Assembly (NCBI GenBank): GCA_028875085.1
Contig: JAPPFU010000017.1
Coordinates: forward strand, 8,097 to 15,674
DNA: 7,578 bases
DNA from: Chloroflexota bacterium
GTDB taxonomy: Bacteria; Chloroflexota; Dehalococcoidia; Lucifugimonadales; Australimonadaceae
Direction: 5' to 3'
Both the position numbers and the translations under genes were made by a program. Below are positions 1 through 6,352 of this stretch, piece after piece; position 1 is the first letter of the stretch; each line of letters begins with the position of its first letter. The notes beneath the pieces are model-generated. The model saw only the letters and a list, made by a program, of their open reading frames with translations, did not search any database and was not told the origin of the DNA.

Positions 1-60
1 ATGCTTTTTTGGGGGGGGGAAAACCCCCCCGCCCCCCGCCGGGGGGGGGCCCCCCGGGCC
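1..60. other. Low-complexity G/C homopolymer block at window edge
   Basis: The first 60 bases are almost entirely homopolymer runs: T6 at 5-10, G9 at 11-19, A4 at 20-23, C7 at 24-30, C6 at 32-37, G9 at 41-49 and C6 at 50-55. The G9-A4-C7 part could fold on itself. The composition is unlike everything after it, and the block lies exactly at the sequence edge. I read it as a probable sequencing or assembly artefact at a contig end rather than biology. No coding or regulatory function can be supported. Confidence 0.7.
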
Positions 61-91
61 GCTCCCCGCGTGAACAACGGGAAGGGGCGGC
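58..91 (-). terminator. Possible hairpin just after nadE stop (no U-tract)
   Basis: Immediately downstream of the nadE stop, bases 58-64 can pair with 85-91 (one G-T pair), and 65-68 with 78-81. This gives about 11 bp of stem with a 3-base bulge (82-84) and a 9-base loop. The position suits a transcript 3' end for the minus-strand block. There is no T-run on the transcribed strand after the stem, so it is not a classical intrinsic terminator, and its outer arm borders the suspect homopolymer block. In sequence this GC-rich, chance stems are common. Confidence 0.25.
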
Positions 92-1813
92 TTAGCGCGG
101 GTCGAAGCGGTTGACGAGGGGGAGGCGGCGGTCGCGGCCGAAGGCGCGGGCGGTGATCTTGACGCCGGGGGGCGCTTGGCGGCGCTTGTACTCGCTGCGG
201 TCGACCAGGTGGACGGCGCGTGCGACGGCGTCGGGAGGCGCTCCCGACGCCAATAGCTCCTCCACGGGCACGTCTCGCTCCACGTAGGCCTCCAAGATTG
301 GGTCCAGCACTTCGTACGGAGGGAGGGAGTCCTCGTCCAGTTGGTCGGGTCTCAGCTCTGCGGTGGGAGGGCGGTCGATGATGGACTGGGGTACGACCTC
401 GCGACCCGCGGCGGCGTTCAGATGGAGGGCCAGGGCGCGCACCAGCGTCTTAGGCACGTCCTTGATGACCGCGAAGCCCCCGGCGAGGTCGCCGTACAGC
501 GTGGAGTAACCGGTGGCCATCTCGCTCTTGTTACCGGTGGTAAGGACGATCCAGCCGAACTTGTTGGAGGCGGCCATCAGCAGGTTGCCGCGGATGCGCG
601 CTTGGATATTCTCCTCCGTCAGGTCGGCGCCGCGCTCCTCGAAGACGGGCGCGAGTTCCCCGAGGTAGGCGTCGAACACGCCCTTGATGGGGACGGTGAG
701 CATGCGCACGCTGAGGTTGGCGGCCAGGCGCTTGGCGTCGTCGTAGGACTGGCCGGAGGTGTACTGGGAGGGCATGAAGAACGTGGTAACCGCGTCGGCG
801 CCGAGGGCGTCCGCGGCGATGGCCGTCGTCAGCGCCGAGTCGATGCCGCCCGACAGGCCGATGACGGCGCCGCGAAAGCCCGACTTGCGCACGTAGTCAC
901 GCGTGCCCAGCACAAGGGCGGCGTAGACCTCCGCCTCGGGGCCCAGTTCGGCACTGACCTGCGGTGCAATCTCCGGCGGGCGCGCGTCCGGCTCGCCGCC
1001 GAGGTCGTAGTAGGCGGGTTCGCCGATGTCGCGCAGCGCGTCAAGGGAGGGCGTCGCGCCGCGCCCCTCCGCTACGGCGTCCGCGTCCAAGTCGGCGATA
1101 AGCAGCGCCTCCTCGAACTGCGGCCCGCGCGCGAGAAGGGCGCCGGAGCGGTCGAGGATGAGGCTCTGGCCGTCGAAGACCAACTCATCCTGGCCACCGA
1201 CCATATTCACATAGGCGAGTGCCACCTCGTTGGCGCGGGCGCGCTCGGCGAGCATCGCCAGCCGCTCGCGGCCTTTGCCGCGATGGTAGGGCGAGCCGTT
1301 GATGTTGACCACCACCTCCGCGCCGCCCGCGCGCGCCACCGTCGCGGGGTTCGGCTGGAACCAGATGTCCTCGCACACGCATACGCCAAGGCGCACGCCC
1401 TTGAGCGTGAGCACGGGGCACGCGCCGCCCCGCGCGAAGTAGCGGTGCTCGTCGAATACGCCGTAGTTGGGCAGGAACACCTTGTGATAGGCGGCGACCT
1501 GCTTGCCCCGCCGGAGGACGGCGGCGGCGTTGTAGAGGTTGCCGCCGGCGCGGCGCGGCGTTCCCACGATGACCAGCGTATCGCCGGAGGCGGCCACAAT
1601 CTGGTCGAGGCGGCGGTCGGCCTCGTCGAGGAACTGGCGCTTGAAGAGCAGGTCTTCGGGCGGATAGCCGGTGATGGCCAGTTCGGGGAGAGCGACAACG
1701 TCCGCGCCCGCCTGGGCGGCCTCGTCCATCGCGTCCAGAATTAGGCGCGTGTTGGCGTCGAGGTCGCCGACGGTCGGGTTGATCTGGGCGAGCGCGACGC
1801 GGAGGCGGCGCAT
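92..1813 (-). CDS. nadE: Glutamine-dependent NAD+ synthetase
   Basis: This enzyme performs the last step of NAD+ synthesis in the cytoplasm, ATP-dependent amidation of deamido-NAD+ with ammonia drawn from glutamine. The 573-residue length is normal for the two-domain form. The N-terminal nitrilase-fold glutaminase covers about residues 3-260, with a Glu-Lys-Cys triad seen as E44 (PELAITGYPPED), K111 (YHKVFLPNYGVFDE) and C147 (CEDIW). The C-terminal synthetase domain covers about 290-573, with the PP-loop GLSGGIDSA at 319-327, the TTGNKSEMATGYSTLYGD motif at 425-442 and the RPPTAELRPDQ segment from 481. All are intact, so activity is expected. It starts with ATG 20 bp after the ribBA stop, where a GGAG lies about 14 bases upstream, a poor ribosome-site spacing. 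It is the last gene of the minus-strand cofactor block, so flavin and NAD synthesis probably share a transcript. Confidence 0.97.
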   Translation of the reverse strand: MRRLRVALAQINPTVGDLDANTRLILDAMDEAAQAGADVVALPELAITGYPPEDLLFKRQFLDEADRRLDQIVAASGDTLVIVGTPRRAGGNLYNAAAVLRRGKQVAAYHKVFLPNYGVFDEHRYFARGGACPVLTLKGVRLGVCVCEDIWFQPNPATVARAGGAEVVVNINGSPYHRGKGRERLAMLAERARANEVALAYVNMVGGQDELVFDGQSLILDRSGALLARGPQFEEALLIADLDADAVAEGRGATPSLDALRDIGEPAYYDLGGEPDARPPEIAPQVSAELGPEAEVYAALVLGTRDYVRKSGFRGAVIGLSGGIDSALTTAIAADALGADAVTTFFMPSQYTSGQSYDDAKRLAANLSVRMLTVPIKGVFDAYLGELAPVFEERGADLTEENIQARIRGNLLMAASNKFGWIVLTTGNKSEMATGYSTLYGDLAGGFAVIKDVPKTLVRALALHLNAAAGREVVPQSIIDRPPTAELRPDQLDEDSLPPYEVLDPILEAYVERDVPVEELLASGAPPDAVARAVHLVDRSEYKRRQAPPGVKITARAFGRDRRLPLVNRFDPR

Positions 1814-1833
1814 AGGGCGGGAACGCTCCGGGG

Positions 1834-3054
1834 TTAGCCGCCGGACGCGGGGGCGTCAAGCGAGCCGAACAAGTGGCCCATCTTGTCGCGCTTCGTCTCC
1901 AGGTAGTGGATGTTGTGCTGGTGGGGAAGCGTCTCTATCGGGACGCGCTCGACAATCTCGAGGCCGTAGGAATCGAGGCCCACCACCTTCTTGGGGTTAT
2001 TGGTGAGCAGGCGCATCTTGGCGACGCCGAGGTCGCGCAGTATCTGCGCGCCGATGCCGTAGTGGCGCAGGTCGGGCGGGAAGCCGAGGCGCTCGTTCGC
2101 CTCGACCGTGTCGGCGCCGTCGTCCTGTAGCGCGTAGGCCTTTATCTTGTTGTGGATGCCGATGCCGCGCCCCTCCTGCCGCATGTAGACAAAGACGCCC
2201 GCGCCGTCCTCGTGGATGCGCTCGAGCGCCATGTGGAGTTGCGCGCCGCAGTCGCAGCGCATGCTGCCGAACACGTCGCCGGTGAGGCACTCGCTGTGGA
2301 CGCGCACGAGGATAGGCCGGTCGGGGGAGGGGTCGCCGAAGACGAGGGCAATGTGCTGCTCCGCGTCGACGGCGGAGCGGTAGGCCATCACGCGCGCCTC
2401 GCCGTAGCGGGTCGGCAGGCCGGCCTCGGCGACGCGCTCGATGAGGCGTTCGTGCTGGAGGCGGTAGGCGATGATGTCCGCCACGCTGACGATGCGCAGC
2501 CCCTCGCGCTCGGCGAGCGCCTCGAGTTGGGGGCGGCGCGCCATCGTGCCGTCCTCGTCGAGAATCTCGCATATCACGCCCGCAGGGGCGCGCCCTGCGA
2601 GTTGGGCGAGGTCGACGATAGCCTCCGTCTGGCCTGCCCGCACCAGCACGCCGCCCTCCTGCGCGGCCAGCGGGAAGATGTGGCCGGGGCGGGCGAGGTC
2701 TTCGGGGCGGGAGGCGGGGTCGACGAGCGCGCGGGCGGTGGCGGCGCGGTCGAAGGCGGAGATGCCGGAGCCGCCGTTGTTGACGTCGACGGAGACGGTG
2801 AAAGCGGTGCCGTAGCGCGCCGTGTTGTTCGACACCATCGGCTCAAGGCCCAACTGCGACAGGCGCTGCGGCTTCATAGGCACGCAGATGAGGCCGCGCG
2901 CGGCCTTGGTCATAAAGTTGATGGCCTCCGGCGTAACCGCGTCGGCGGCGATGGCGAGGTCGCCCTCGTTCTCGCGGTCCTCGTCGTCGACGATGATGAC
3001 GAACTTGCCGGCGCGGACGTCGGCTATGGCCTGGGCTACGCTTCCGAGCGGCAT
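1834..3054 (-). CDS. ribBA: Bifunctional DHBP synthase / GTP cyclohydrolase II (RibBA)
   Basis: This 406-residue fusion supplies both precursors of riboflavin. The N-terminal RibB domain (about 1-200) converts ribulose 5-phosphate to 3,4-dihydroxy-2-butanone 4-phosphate. The C-terminal RibA domain (about 205-400) opens GTP to a diaminopyrimidine. RibB features are the acidic loop DDEDRENEGDL at 23-33, RPGHIFPL with H125 at 122-129, and E163 in ICEILDEDGTMAR. At the position of the usual metal-ligand His in the GHTEA motif this protein has Gln142 (RAGQTEA), which is notable. RibA features are HSECLTGD at 253-260, the zinc cysteines C256, C267 and C269 (RCDCG), RQEGRGIGI at 292-300, YGIGAQIL at 332-339 and LLTNNPKK at 349-356, all intact. 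The ATG lies 4 bp after the ribE stop. GCHII activity looks secure; RibB activity is likely but depends on whether Gln142 is tolerated. Confidence 0.96.
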   Translation of the reverse strand: MPLGSVAQAIADVRAGKFVIIVDDEDRENEGDLAIAADAVTPEAINFMTKAARGLICVPMKPQRLSQLGLEPMVSNNTARYGTAFTVSVDVNNGGSGISAFDRAATARALVDPASRPEDLARPGHIFPLAAQEGGVLVRAGQTEAIVDLAQLAGRAPAGVICEILDEDGTMARRPQLEALAEREGLRIVSVADIIAYRLQHERLIERVAEAGLPTRYGEARVMAYRSAVDAEQHIALVFGDPSPDRPILVRVHSECLTGDVFGSMRCDCGAQLHMALERIHEDGAGVFVYMRQEGRGIGIHNKIKAYALQDDGADTVEANERLGFPPDLRHYGIGAQILRDLGVAKMRLLTNNPKKVVGLDSYGLEIVERVPIETLPHQHNIHYLETKRDKMGHLFGSLDAPASGG

Positions 3055-3058
3055 GCGC

Positions 3059-3646
3059 CTATTCTACTCCGCGATGCGGCGCCAAGAAGCGCTCGGCGTA
3101 CTTGGCGAGAATATCCGCCTCGATGTTCACGCGGTCGCCGGGCTTGCGGCGGCCTAGGATCGTGTGGTCGTAGGTGTAGGGGACGATGGCGATCTCGAAC
3201 GCGTCCGCGCTCAATCGCGCGACGGTCAGGCTCACGCCGTCGAGCGCGACGAAGCCCTTTTCGACGATGTAGCGGGCGATGGCGGGCGGCGCCGCTACGG
3301 CGAGCGTTCGATCGGATTCGGGGCCGTCAAAGCGCAGCACCTCGCCAACGCCGTCTACGTGGCCCTGGACGAAGTGCCCGCCCATGCGCGAAGCCGGGGT
3401 GAGCGCGCGCTCCAGATTCACGGCGTCGCCTGGCGCGAGCGCGCCCAGGTTGGTGCGGGCGAGCGTCTCGTCGGCGAGGTCAACGGCGAAGGCGCCGCCG
3501 TCCAGGCGGGCGACGGTGAGGCACGCGCCGTTGACGTTCACGCTCTCGCCCAGGGCGAGGCCGGGCAGGCCGGGCGCGTCGATGACGAGCGCGTTCGGCG
3601 GCGTCTGCCGCACGCTGCCTACCGATTCGACGATGCCCGTGAACAT
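3059..3646 (-). CDS. ribE: Riboflavin synthase, alpha subunit
   Basis: This enzyme dismutates two 6,7-dimethyl-8-ribityllumazine molecules into riboflavin and the diaminopyrimidine, the final step of the pathway. The 195 residues contain the expected two tandem lumazine-binding barrels. Barrel 1 begins with the hallmark MFTGIVESVG and contains GESVNVNGACLTV (33-45) and GGHFVQGHVDGVG (89-101). Barrel 2 contains KGFVALDGVSLTV (130-142), PYTYDHTILG (156-165) and RVNIEADILAKY (172-183). The reading frame is open upstream to 3820, but the 58 extra residues are basic and low-complexity. They are a shadow of ribD, and MFTG is the conserved N-terminus, so the ATG at 3646 is the start. It begins 8 bp after the ribD stop and ends 4 bp before ribBA. 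I see no strong ribosome-binding site, so translational coupling to ribD is plausible. Confidence 0.96.
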   Translation of the reverse strand: MFTGIVESVGSVRQTPPNALVIDAPGLPGLALGESVNVNGACLTVARLDGGAFAVDLADETLARTNLGALAPGDAVNLERALTPASRMGGHFVQGHVDGVGEVLRFDGPESDRTLAVAAPPAIARYIVEKGFVALDGVSLTVARLSADAFEIAIVPYTYDHTILGRRKPGDRVNIEADILAKYAERFLAPHRGVE

Positions 3647-3654
3647 ACGCTGGG

Positions 3655-4791
3655 CTACGCGCCCGCTGCAGGGTAGCCAATCACCATGATATCGCCATCG
3701 AGGTGGACGGAGCGGACGCGCTCCAATCGCAGCGCTTCTGCGATGGCGCCGACGCCACGCCCGGCCATAGGCGAGGGCGCGTCCGCTCCACCGATGAGCA
3801 CCGGCGCGACGAACGCGCACACCTTGTCCACCAGGCCGCCGTCGAGCAGCGCGCCGAGCAGTGCCGCGCCCCCCTCGGCGAGCACCGACGTTACGCCGCG
3901 CTCACCGAGCAGCGCGAGCAGGGCGGGCAGGTCGACGCGGCCATCGGCGCCGGGCGCGTCGATTACTTCCGCGCCGTAGGATTCGAGAGCCGCGCACCTC
4001 TCGGCGGTCGCGGCGGCGGTCGCGACGATGGTCCGCCCTGGCTGGCCGAGCATCGCGGCGGCGGGAGGCAGGCGCGCCGCGCTGTCCACGACGACGCGCA
4101 AGGGCTGCCGCCCGTTCTTCAGCGGCGCGTCCCGCACGGTGAGCAAGGGGTCGTCCGCCAGCGCCGTGCCGACGCCGATCATCACGGCGTCCGACTCGGC
4201 GCGGAGGCGGTGGGCCTCGCGCCGGGAGGCCACGTTGGATATCCAGCGCGAATCGCCCGTGCGCGAGGCAATCTTGCCGTCGAGGCTCATAGCGAACTTG
4301 GCGGTGATGAACGGCCGCCCCGTGCGGACGTGCTTGTCGAACGCTTCGACCACCTCCCGCGCCTCCTCTTGACCGTCGCCGATGCTGACGGCGACGCCCG
4401 CCGCGCGCAAGCGCTCCGCTCCCTTTCCGGCGGTGCGCGGGTCGGGGTCGATGAGCGCGGCATGGACGGCGGCCACCCCCGCCGCGATAAGCGCGTCGGC
4501 GCAAGGCGGCGTGCGCCCGTAATGGGCGCAAGGCTCCAGCGTAACGTAGAGGTCGGCGCCGCGCGCCTGCGCGCCCGCTTCGTCCAGCGCCGCTATCTCC
4601 GCGTGGCGCTGCCCGGGCGGATGGGTATGCCCCTCGCCGCCAACGCGCCCGTCCTTCACCAGCACCGCGCCGACGGCCGGGTTCGGGCTGACGCCGCCCA
4701 GCGCCTCGCGGGCGAGGTGGAGCGCCCGCGTCATGAAGGGAGAGGCAGGGCGCGCGGAGGAATCAGTAGCCACGGCGCCAGTCGATGACAT
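3655..4791 (-). CDS. ribD: Bifunctional pyrimidine deaminase/reductase (RibD)
   Basis: This enzyme deaminates the diaminopyrimidine made by GTP cyclohydrolase II and reduces its ribosyl side chain with NADPH, the second and third steps of the pyrimidine branch. The N-terminal deaminase (about 20-155) has the SPNPAVGAV segment, H63-A-E65 and the TLEPCAHYGRTPPC motif whose C88 and C97 bind zinc. The C-terminal reductase (about 160-375) has KFAMSLDGKIA at 165-175, GVGTALADDPLLTVR at 206-220 and LAEGGAALLGALL at 304-316. No key residue is missing. The start is uncertain. ATG at 4791 gives 378 residues and overlaps the dehydrogenase gene by 29 bp. ATG at 4734 (M20) gives 359 residues and a 28-bp gap. 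Neither has a convincing ribosome-binding site. I kept the longer form because RibD proteins usually have a few residues before the first helix Met. Confidence 0.95.
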   Translation of the reverse strand: MSSTGAVATDSSARPASPFMTRALHLAREALGGVSPNPAVGAVLVKDGRVGGEGHTHPPGQRHAEIAALDEAGAQARGADLYVTLEPCAHYGRTPPCADALIAAGVAAVHAALIDPDPRTAGKGAERLRAAGVAVSIGDGQEEAREVVEAFDKHVRTGRPFITAKFAMSLDGKIASRTGDSRWISNVASRREAHRLRAESDAVMIGVGTALADDPLLTVRDAPLKNGRQPLRVVVDSAARLPPAAAMLGQPGRTIVATAAATAERCAALESYGAEVIDAPGADGRVDLPALLALLGERGVTSVLAEGGAALLGALLDGGLVDKVCAFVAPVLIGGADAPSPMAGRGVGAIAEALRLERVRSVHLDGDIMVIGYPAAGA

Positions 4792-5842
4792 TCTCGAGTG
4801 GCTCGCCGTCCAGCAGGCGGCGCAGGTTGCGGCAGAACACGTCCACCGCGCCGCGGCGGTTCACGTCGGCGCTGCCGGAGGTGTGCGGCGTGAGCACGAG
4901 GTTGGGAGCGGAGGCCAGGTCGGGGTTGGGCGGGCCGGTGAAGTCGCCGACGTAGACGTCGAGGTAGGCGCCGCTGAGCTTGCCGGAGCGGAGCGCATCG
5001 GCCAGGGCGGCTTCGTCGACGATCTCGCCTCGCGCTACGTTGATGAAGGCCGCGCCGTCCTTCATGGCGGCGAACGCCGCCGCGTCCATCAGGCCATCCG
5101 TCTCGTCCGTCCACATCGCCGCGATGGTTACGAAGTCCGCCTCGCGCAGCATGGCGTGCAGATGGTCTGGCGTGTAGAGCGCGTCGACGCCGTCCACGCC
5201 GTAGGCGATCGCCTGCGCCGAGCGCCGGGTGGCGGCCACGCGCATCCCGAGCCCCTTTGCGAGGCGCGCGACGTTGCGCCCGATGCCTCCCAAGCCGACG
5301 ATGCCCATCGTCTTGCCTTCCAGAACGCGCATCAGCGGGTAGTTGCGGCGGTCGAAGTCGCCCTCCATCGTCCTGCGCGCCGCGACGTGCAGCCCTTTGG
5401 CCAGCATGGAGGCGGCGGCCACCGCCAGCTCCGCGATAGGCTCCGCTTGCGTGTAGCCGCGCGCGGAGGTGAACGGAACGCTCGCGCCCCAGTAGGGCGT
5501 GCCGCGCAGGTTGGAGACGCCCGCGAATGGGCAATGGAAGAGCAGCACGCTCTTGGCGCGCGGCAGCAGGCGGTGCGGGAGGGGGAAGCTGAGGAAGACG
5601 GCGTGGGCGGCGGCGAGCGTCGCCTCGCGCTCGGCGGGGGTCATCAGCGGCTGCGGCGGGGCGCCTCGTCGGCCGGGCCGCCCCATCATCGCCGCGTTGT
5701 CTTCCAGAATCTCGTCGTAGAACTCGGCGTAGGCGGGGATGACGTTGAGGCTGGCGGGGTCGACGGCGCGGATCTTGGCGAGCGCGTCCTCGTCGACGTT
5801 GGCGACGACCAGCACGTTCAGGGGAGTAGGGATAGCGCTCAC
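4763..5842 (-). CDS. D-isomer-specific 2-hydroxyacid dehydrogenase, NAD(P)-binding
   Basis: A cytoplasmic oxidoreductase of the D-2-hydroxyacid dehydrogenase family (phosphoglycerate, glyoxylate and hydroxypyruvate reductase relatives). The substrate cannot be told from sequence. The 359 residues show the family layout: a split substrate domain at both ends around a central Rossmann domain with the dinucleotide motif GLGGIG at 183-188. The substrate-binding and catalytic Arg is R271 in INVARGEIVDEAAL, and the catalytic His is H320 in LVLTPHTSG. The Glu that normally follows the LDV motif by a few residues is replaced by Asp300 (LDVYVGDFTGPP), and the usual EPLP sequence is absent. This could mark a separate subfamily. 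The start codon is GTG at 5842; the nearby ATG at 5852 is out of frame. It is the first metabolic gene of the minus-strand block and overlaps or abuts ribD. A role in cofactor synthesis is not implied by its family. Confidence 0.88.
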   Translation of the reverse strand: MSAIPTPLNVLVVANVDEDALAKIRAVDPASLNVIPAYAEFYDEILEDNAAMMGRPGRRGAPPQPLMTPAEREATLAAAHAVFLSFPLPHRLLPRAKSVLLFHCPFAGVSNLRGTPYWGASVPFTSARGYTQAEPIAELAVAAASMLAKGLHVAARRTMEGDFDRRNYPLMRVLEGKTMGIVGLGGIGRNVARLAKGLGMRVAATRRSAQAIAYGVDGVDALYTPDHLHAMLREADFVTIAAMWTDETDGLMDAAAFAAMKDGAAFINVARGEIVDEAALADALRSGKLSGAYLDVYVGDFTGPPNPDLASAPNLVLTPHTSGSADVNRRGAVDVFCRNLRRLLDGEPLENVIDWRRGY

Positions 5843-5850
5843 AACGAGTC

Positions 5851-5856
5851 ATTGTA
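5851..5856 (-). promoter_or_regulatory. Candidate -10 box (TACAAT) for a leaderless transcript
   Basis: On the minus strand, TACAAT matches five of six bases of the sigma-70 -10 consensus and ends 8 bases before the GTG start of the dehydrogenase. Transcription normally begins about 6-8 bases after a -10 box, so the mRNA would start at or next to the GTG, giving a leaderless message. No ribosome-binding site precedes this start, which agrees with that reading. No good -35 hexamer is seen 16-18 bases upstream. If real, this would drive the dehydrogenase-rib-nadE block independently of the toxin-antitoxin genes. Confidence 0.4.
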
Positions 5857-5891
5857 GCGAAGAGGGTGAATCGGAGAGCGAAGGTCGGTTG

Positions 5892-6152
5892 CTATGCGCG
5901 GCGGTAGACATCGCGGCGGTGGGCGGCTCGGACTACGAGGACGACCATCTCGTCGTCCAGCGCCTGATACACGATTCGGTAGTCGCCGACGCGCACGCGC
6001 CGCAGGCCGCGCAGCGCACCCCTGAGCGGCGCACCAGCCAGCGGCTGCTCGCCAAGGCTGTCGATAGCCTCGATGATTCTGCCCCGCGCAGGCTGCGGGA
6101 TGGCGGCCACTTCCTTGGCCGCGCTGTTCTTAATCCGAACCGACCAGCCCAC
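5892..6152 (-). CDS. RelE/ParE-superfamily toxin of a type II TA module
   Basis: This 86-residue protein matches the RelE-like fold. It has an N-terminal strand (WSVRIKNSAAKEV), a helical middle (ARGRIIEAIDSL), a glycine turn (LRGALRGLRRVRVGDYRIVYQ at about 43-63) and the C-terminal RAAHRRDVYRR. By comparison with E. coli RelE, R59 of GDYR, R79 or R80 and Y83 correspond to the active-site Arg61, Arg81 and Tyr87, so ribosome-dependent mRNA cleavage is plausible. No ATG fits: the frame stays open to an ATG at 6248, but that adds 32 residues read through the antitoxin gene. The GTG at 6152 is preceded by GAGGT five bases upstream and gives the usual length. It overlaps the antitoxin end by 23 bp, typical of translational coupling. 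Other RelE-fold families (YafQ, ParE, HigB) cannot be excluded by eye. Confidence 0.85.
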   Translation of the reverse strand: MGWSVRIKNSAAKEVAAIPQPARGRIIEAIDSLGEQPLAGAPLRGALRGLRRVRVGDYRIVYQALDDEMVVLVVRAAHRRDVYRRA

Positions 6153-6351
6153 GCCTGACCTCGTCCCAATCGAGGACAGGGTCGGACGGGTCGCGCAGGC
6201 GCTCGACCGCGACGGAGAGGTCGTCGAAGTCTTCGACGTAGTTCTCAAGCGCCTGGCGGATCACCTCGGCGCGACTGCGCTTGAGGCGCGCGGCTGCGGC
6301 GTCCAGGGACTCCGCGAGGGAGTCGGATACGCGCGCGGTGATCTGGGTCAT
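6130..6351 (-). CDS. Ribbon-helix-helix antitoxin of a type II TA module
   Basis: This 73-residue protein has the look of a ribbon-helix-helix (CopG/RelB-like) antitoxin. A short N-terminal DNA-contacting strand (QITARVSDSL, residues 3-12) is followed by two helices (about 13-24 and 27-40, SRAEVIRQALENYV). An acidic C-terminal tail (DFDDLSVAVERLRDPSDPVLDWDEVRRGL) would normally wrap around the toxin. Antitoxins of this kind neutralise their partner and bind the promoter of their own operon, alone or with the toxin. It starts at an ATG with GGAG seven bases upstream and is the first gene of the minus-strand block. The toxin gene begins inside its 3' end. The exact antitoxin subfamily is not assigned. 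Confidence 0.85.
   Translation of the reverse strand: MTQITARVSDSLAESLDAAAARLKRSRAEVIRQALENYVEDFDDLSVAVERLRDPSDPVLDWDEVRRGLVGSD
6158..6162 (-). promoter_or_regulatory. Ribosome-binding site that fixes the toxin GTG start
   Basis: GAGGT on the minus strand lies five bases before the GTG at 6152, inside the antitoxin coding region. It is the best Shine-Dalgarno match near the toxin start and supports the GTG over the distant ATG at 6248. Confidence 0.6.
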
Positions 6352-6352
6352 C

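Noticed and set aside
11..30. G9-A4-C7 hairpin as an intrinsic terminator
   Set aside because: The T-run precedes the stem on the plus strand and is an A-run on the minus strand, so neither strand has a stem followed by T's. The block also looks artefactual.
341..1744. Long plus-strand open frame of 467 codons opposite nadE
   Set aside because: It lies entirely antisense to the fully conserved nadE, shows no recognisable motif, and has the His/Arg/Val/Gly-rich composition typical of shadow frames in GC-rich DNA.
2152..3402. Plus-strand open frame of 416 codons opposite ribBA and ribE
   Set aside because: It is antisense to two well-supported genes, with low-complexity composition and no domain.
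3647..3820. N-terminal extension of riboflavin synthase up to an ATG at 3820
   Set aside because: The 58 extra residues are basic and unlike the family, and lie within ribD. The conserved N-terminus MFTGIV begins at 3646.
3703..4788. Plus-strand open frame of 361 codons opposite ribD
   Set aside because: It mirrors ribD almost exactly and lacks any family motif, so it is a codon-bias shadow.
4733..5857. Open frames on both strands overlapping the dehydrogenase (374 codons plus, 373 codons minus from the ATG at 5852)
   Set aside because: The GTG-started frame carries the Rossmann and catalytic motifs. The others are Arg/Gly/Ala-rich shadows, even though one of them begins with ATG.
6153..6248. 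N-terminal extension of the RelE-like toxin to an ATG at 6248
   Set aside because: It would add a Ser/Thr/Arg-rich segment read through the antitoxin gene. The GTG at 6152 has a ribosome site and gives the normal length.
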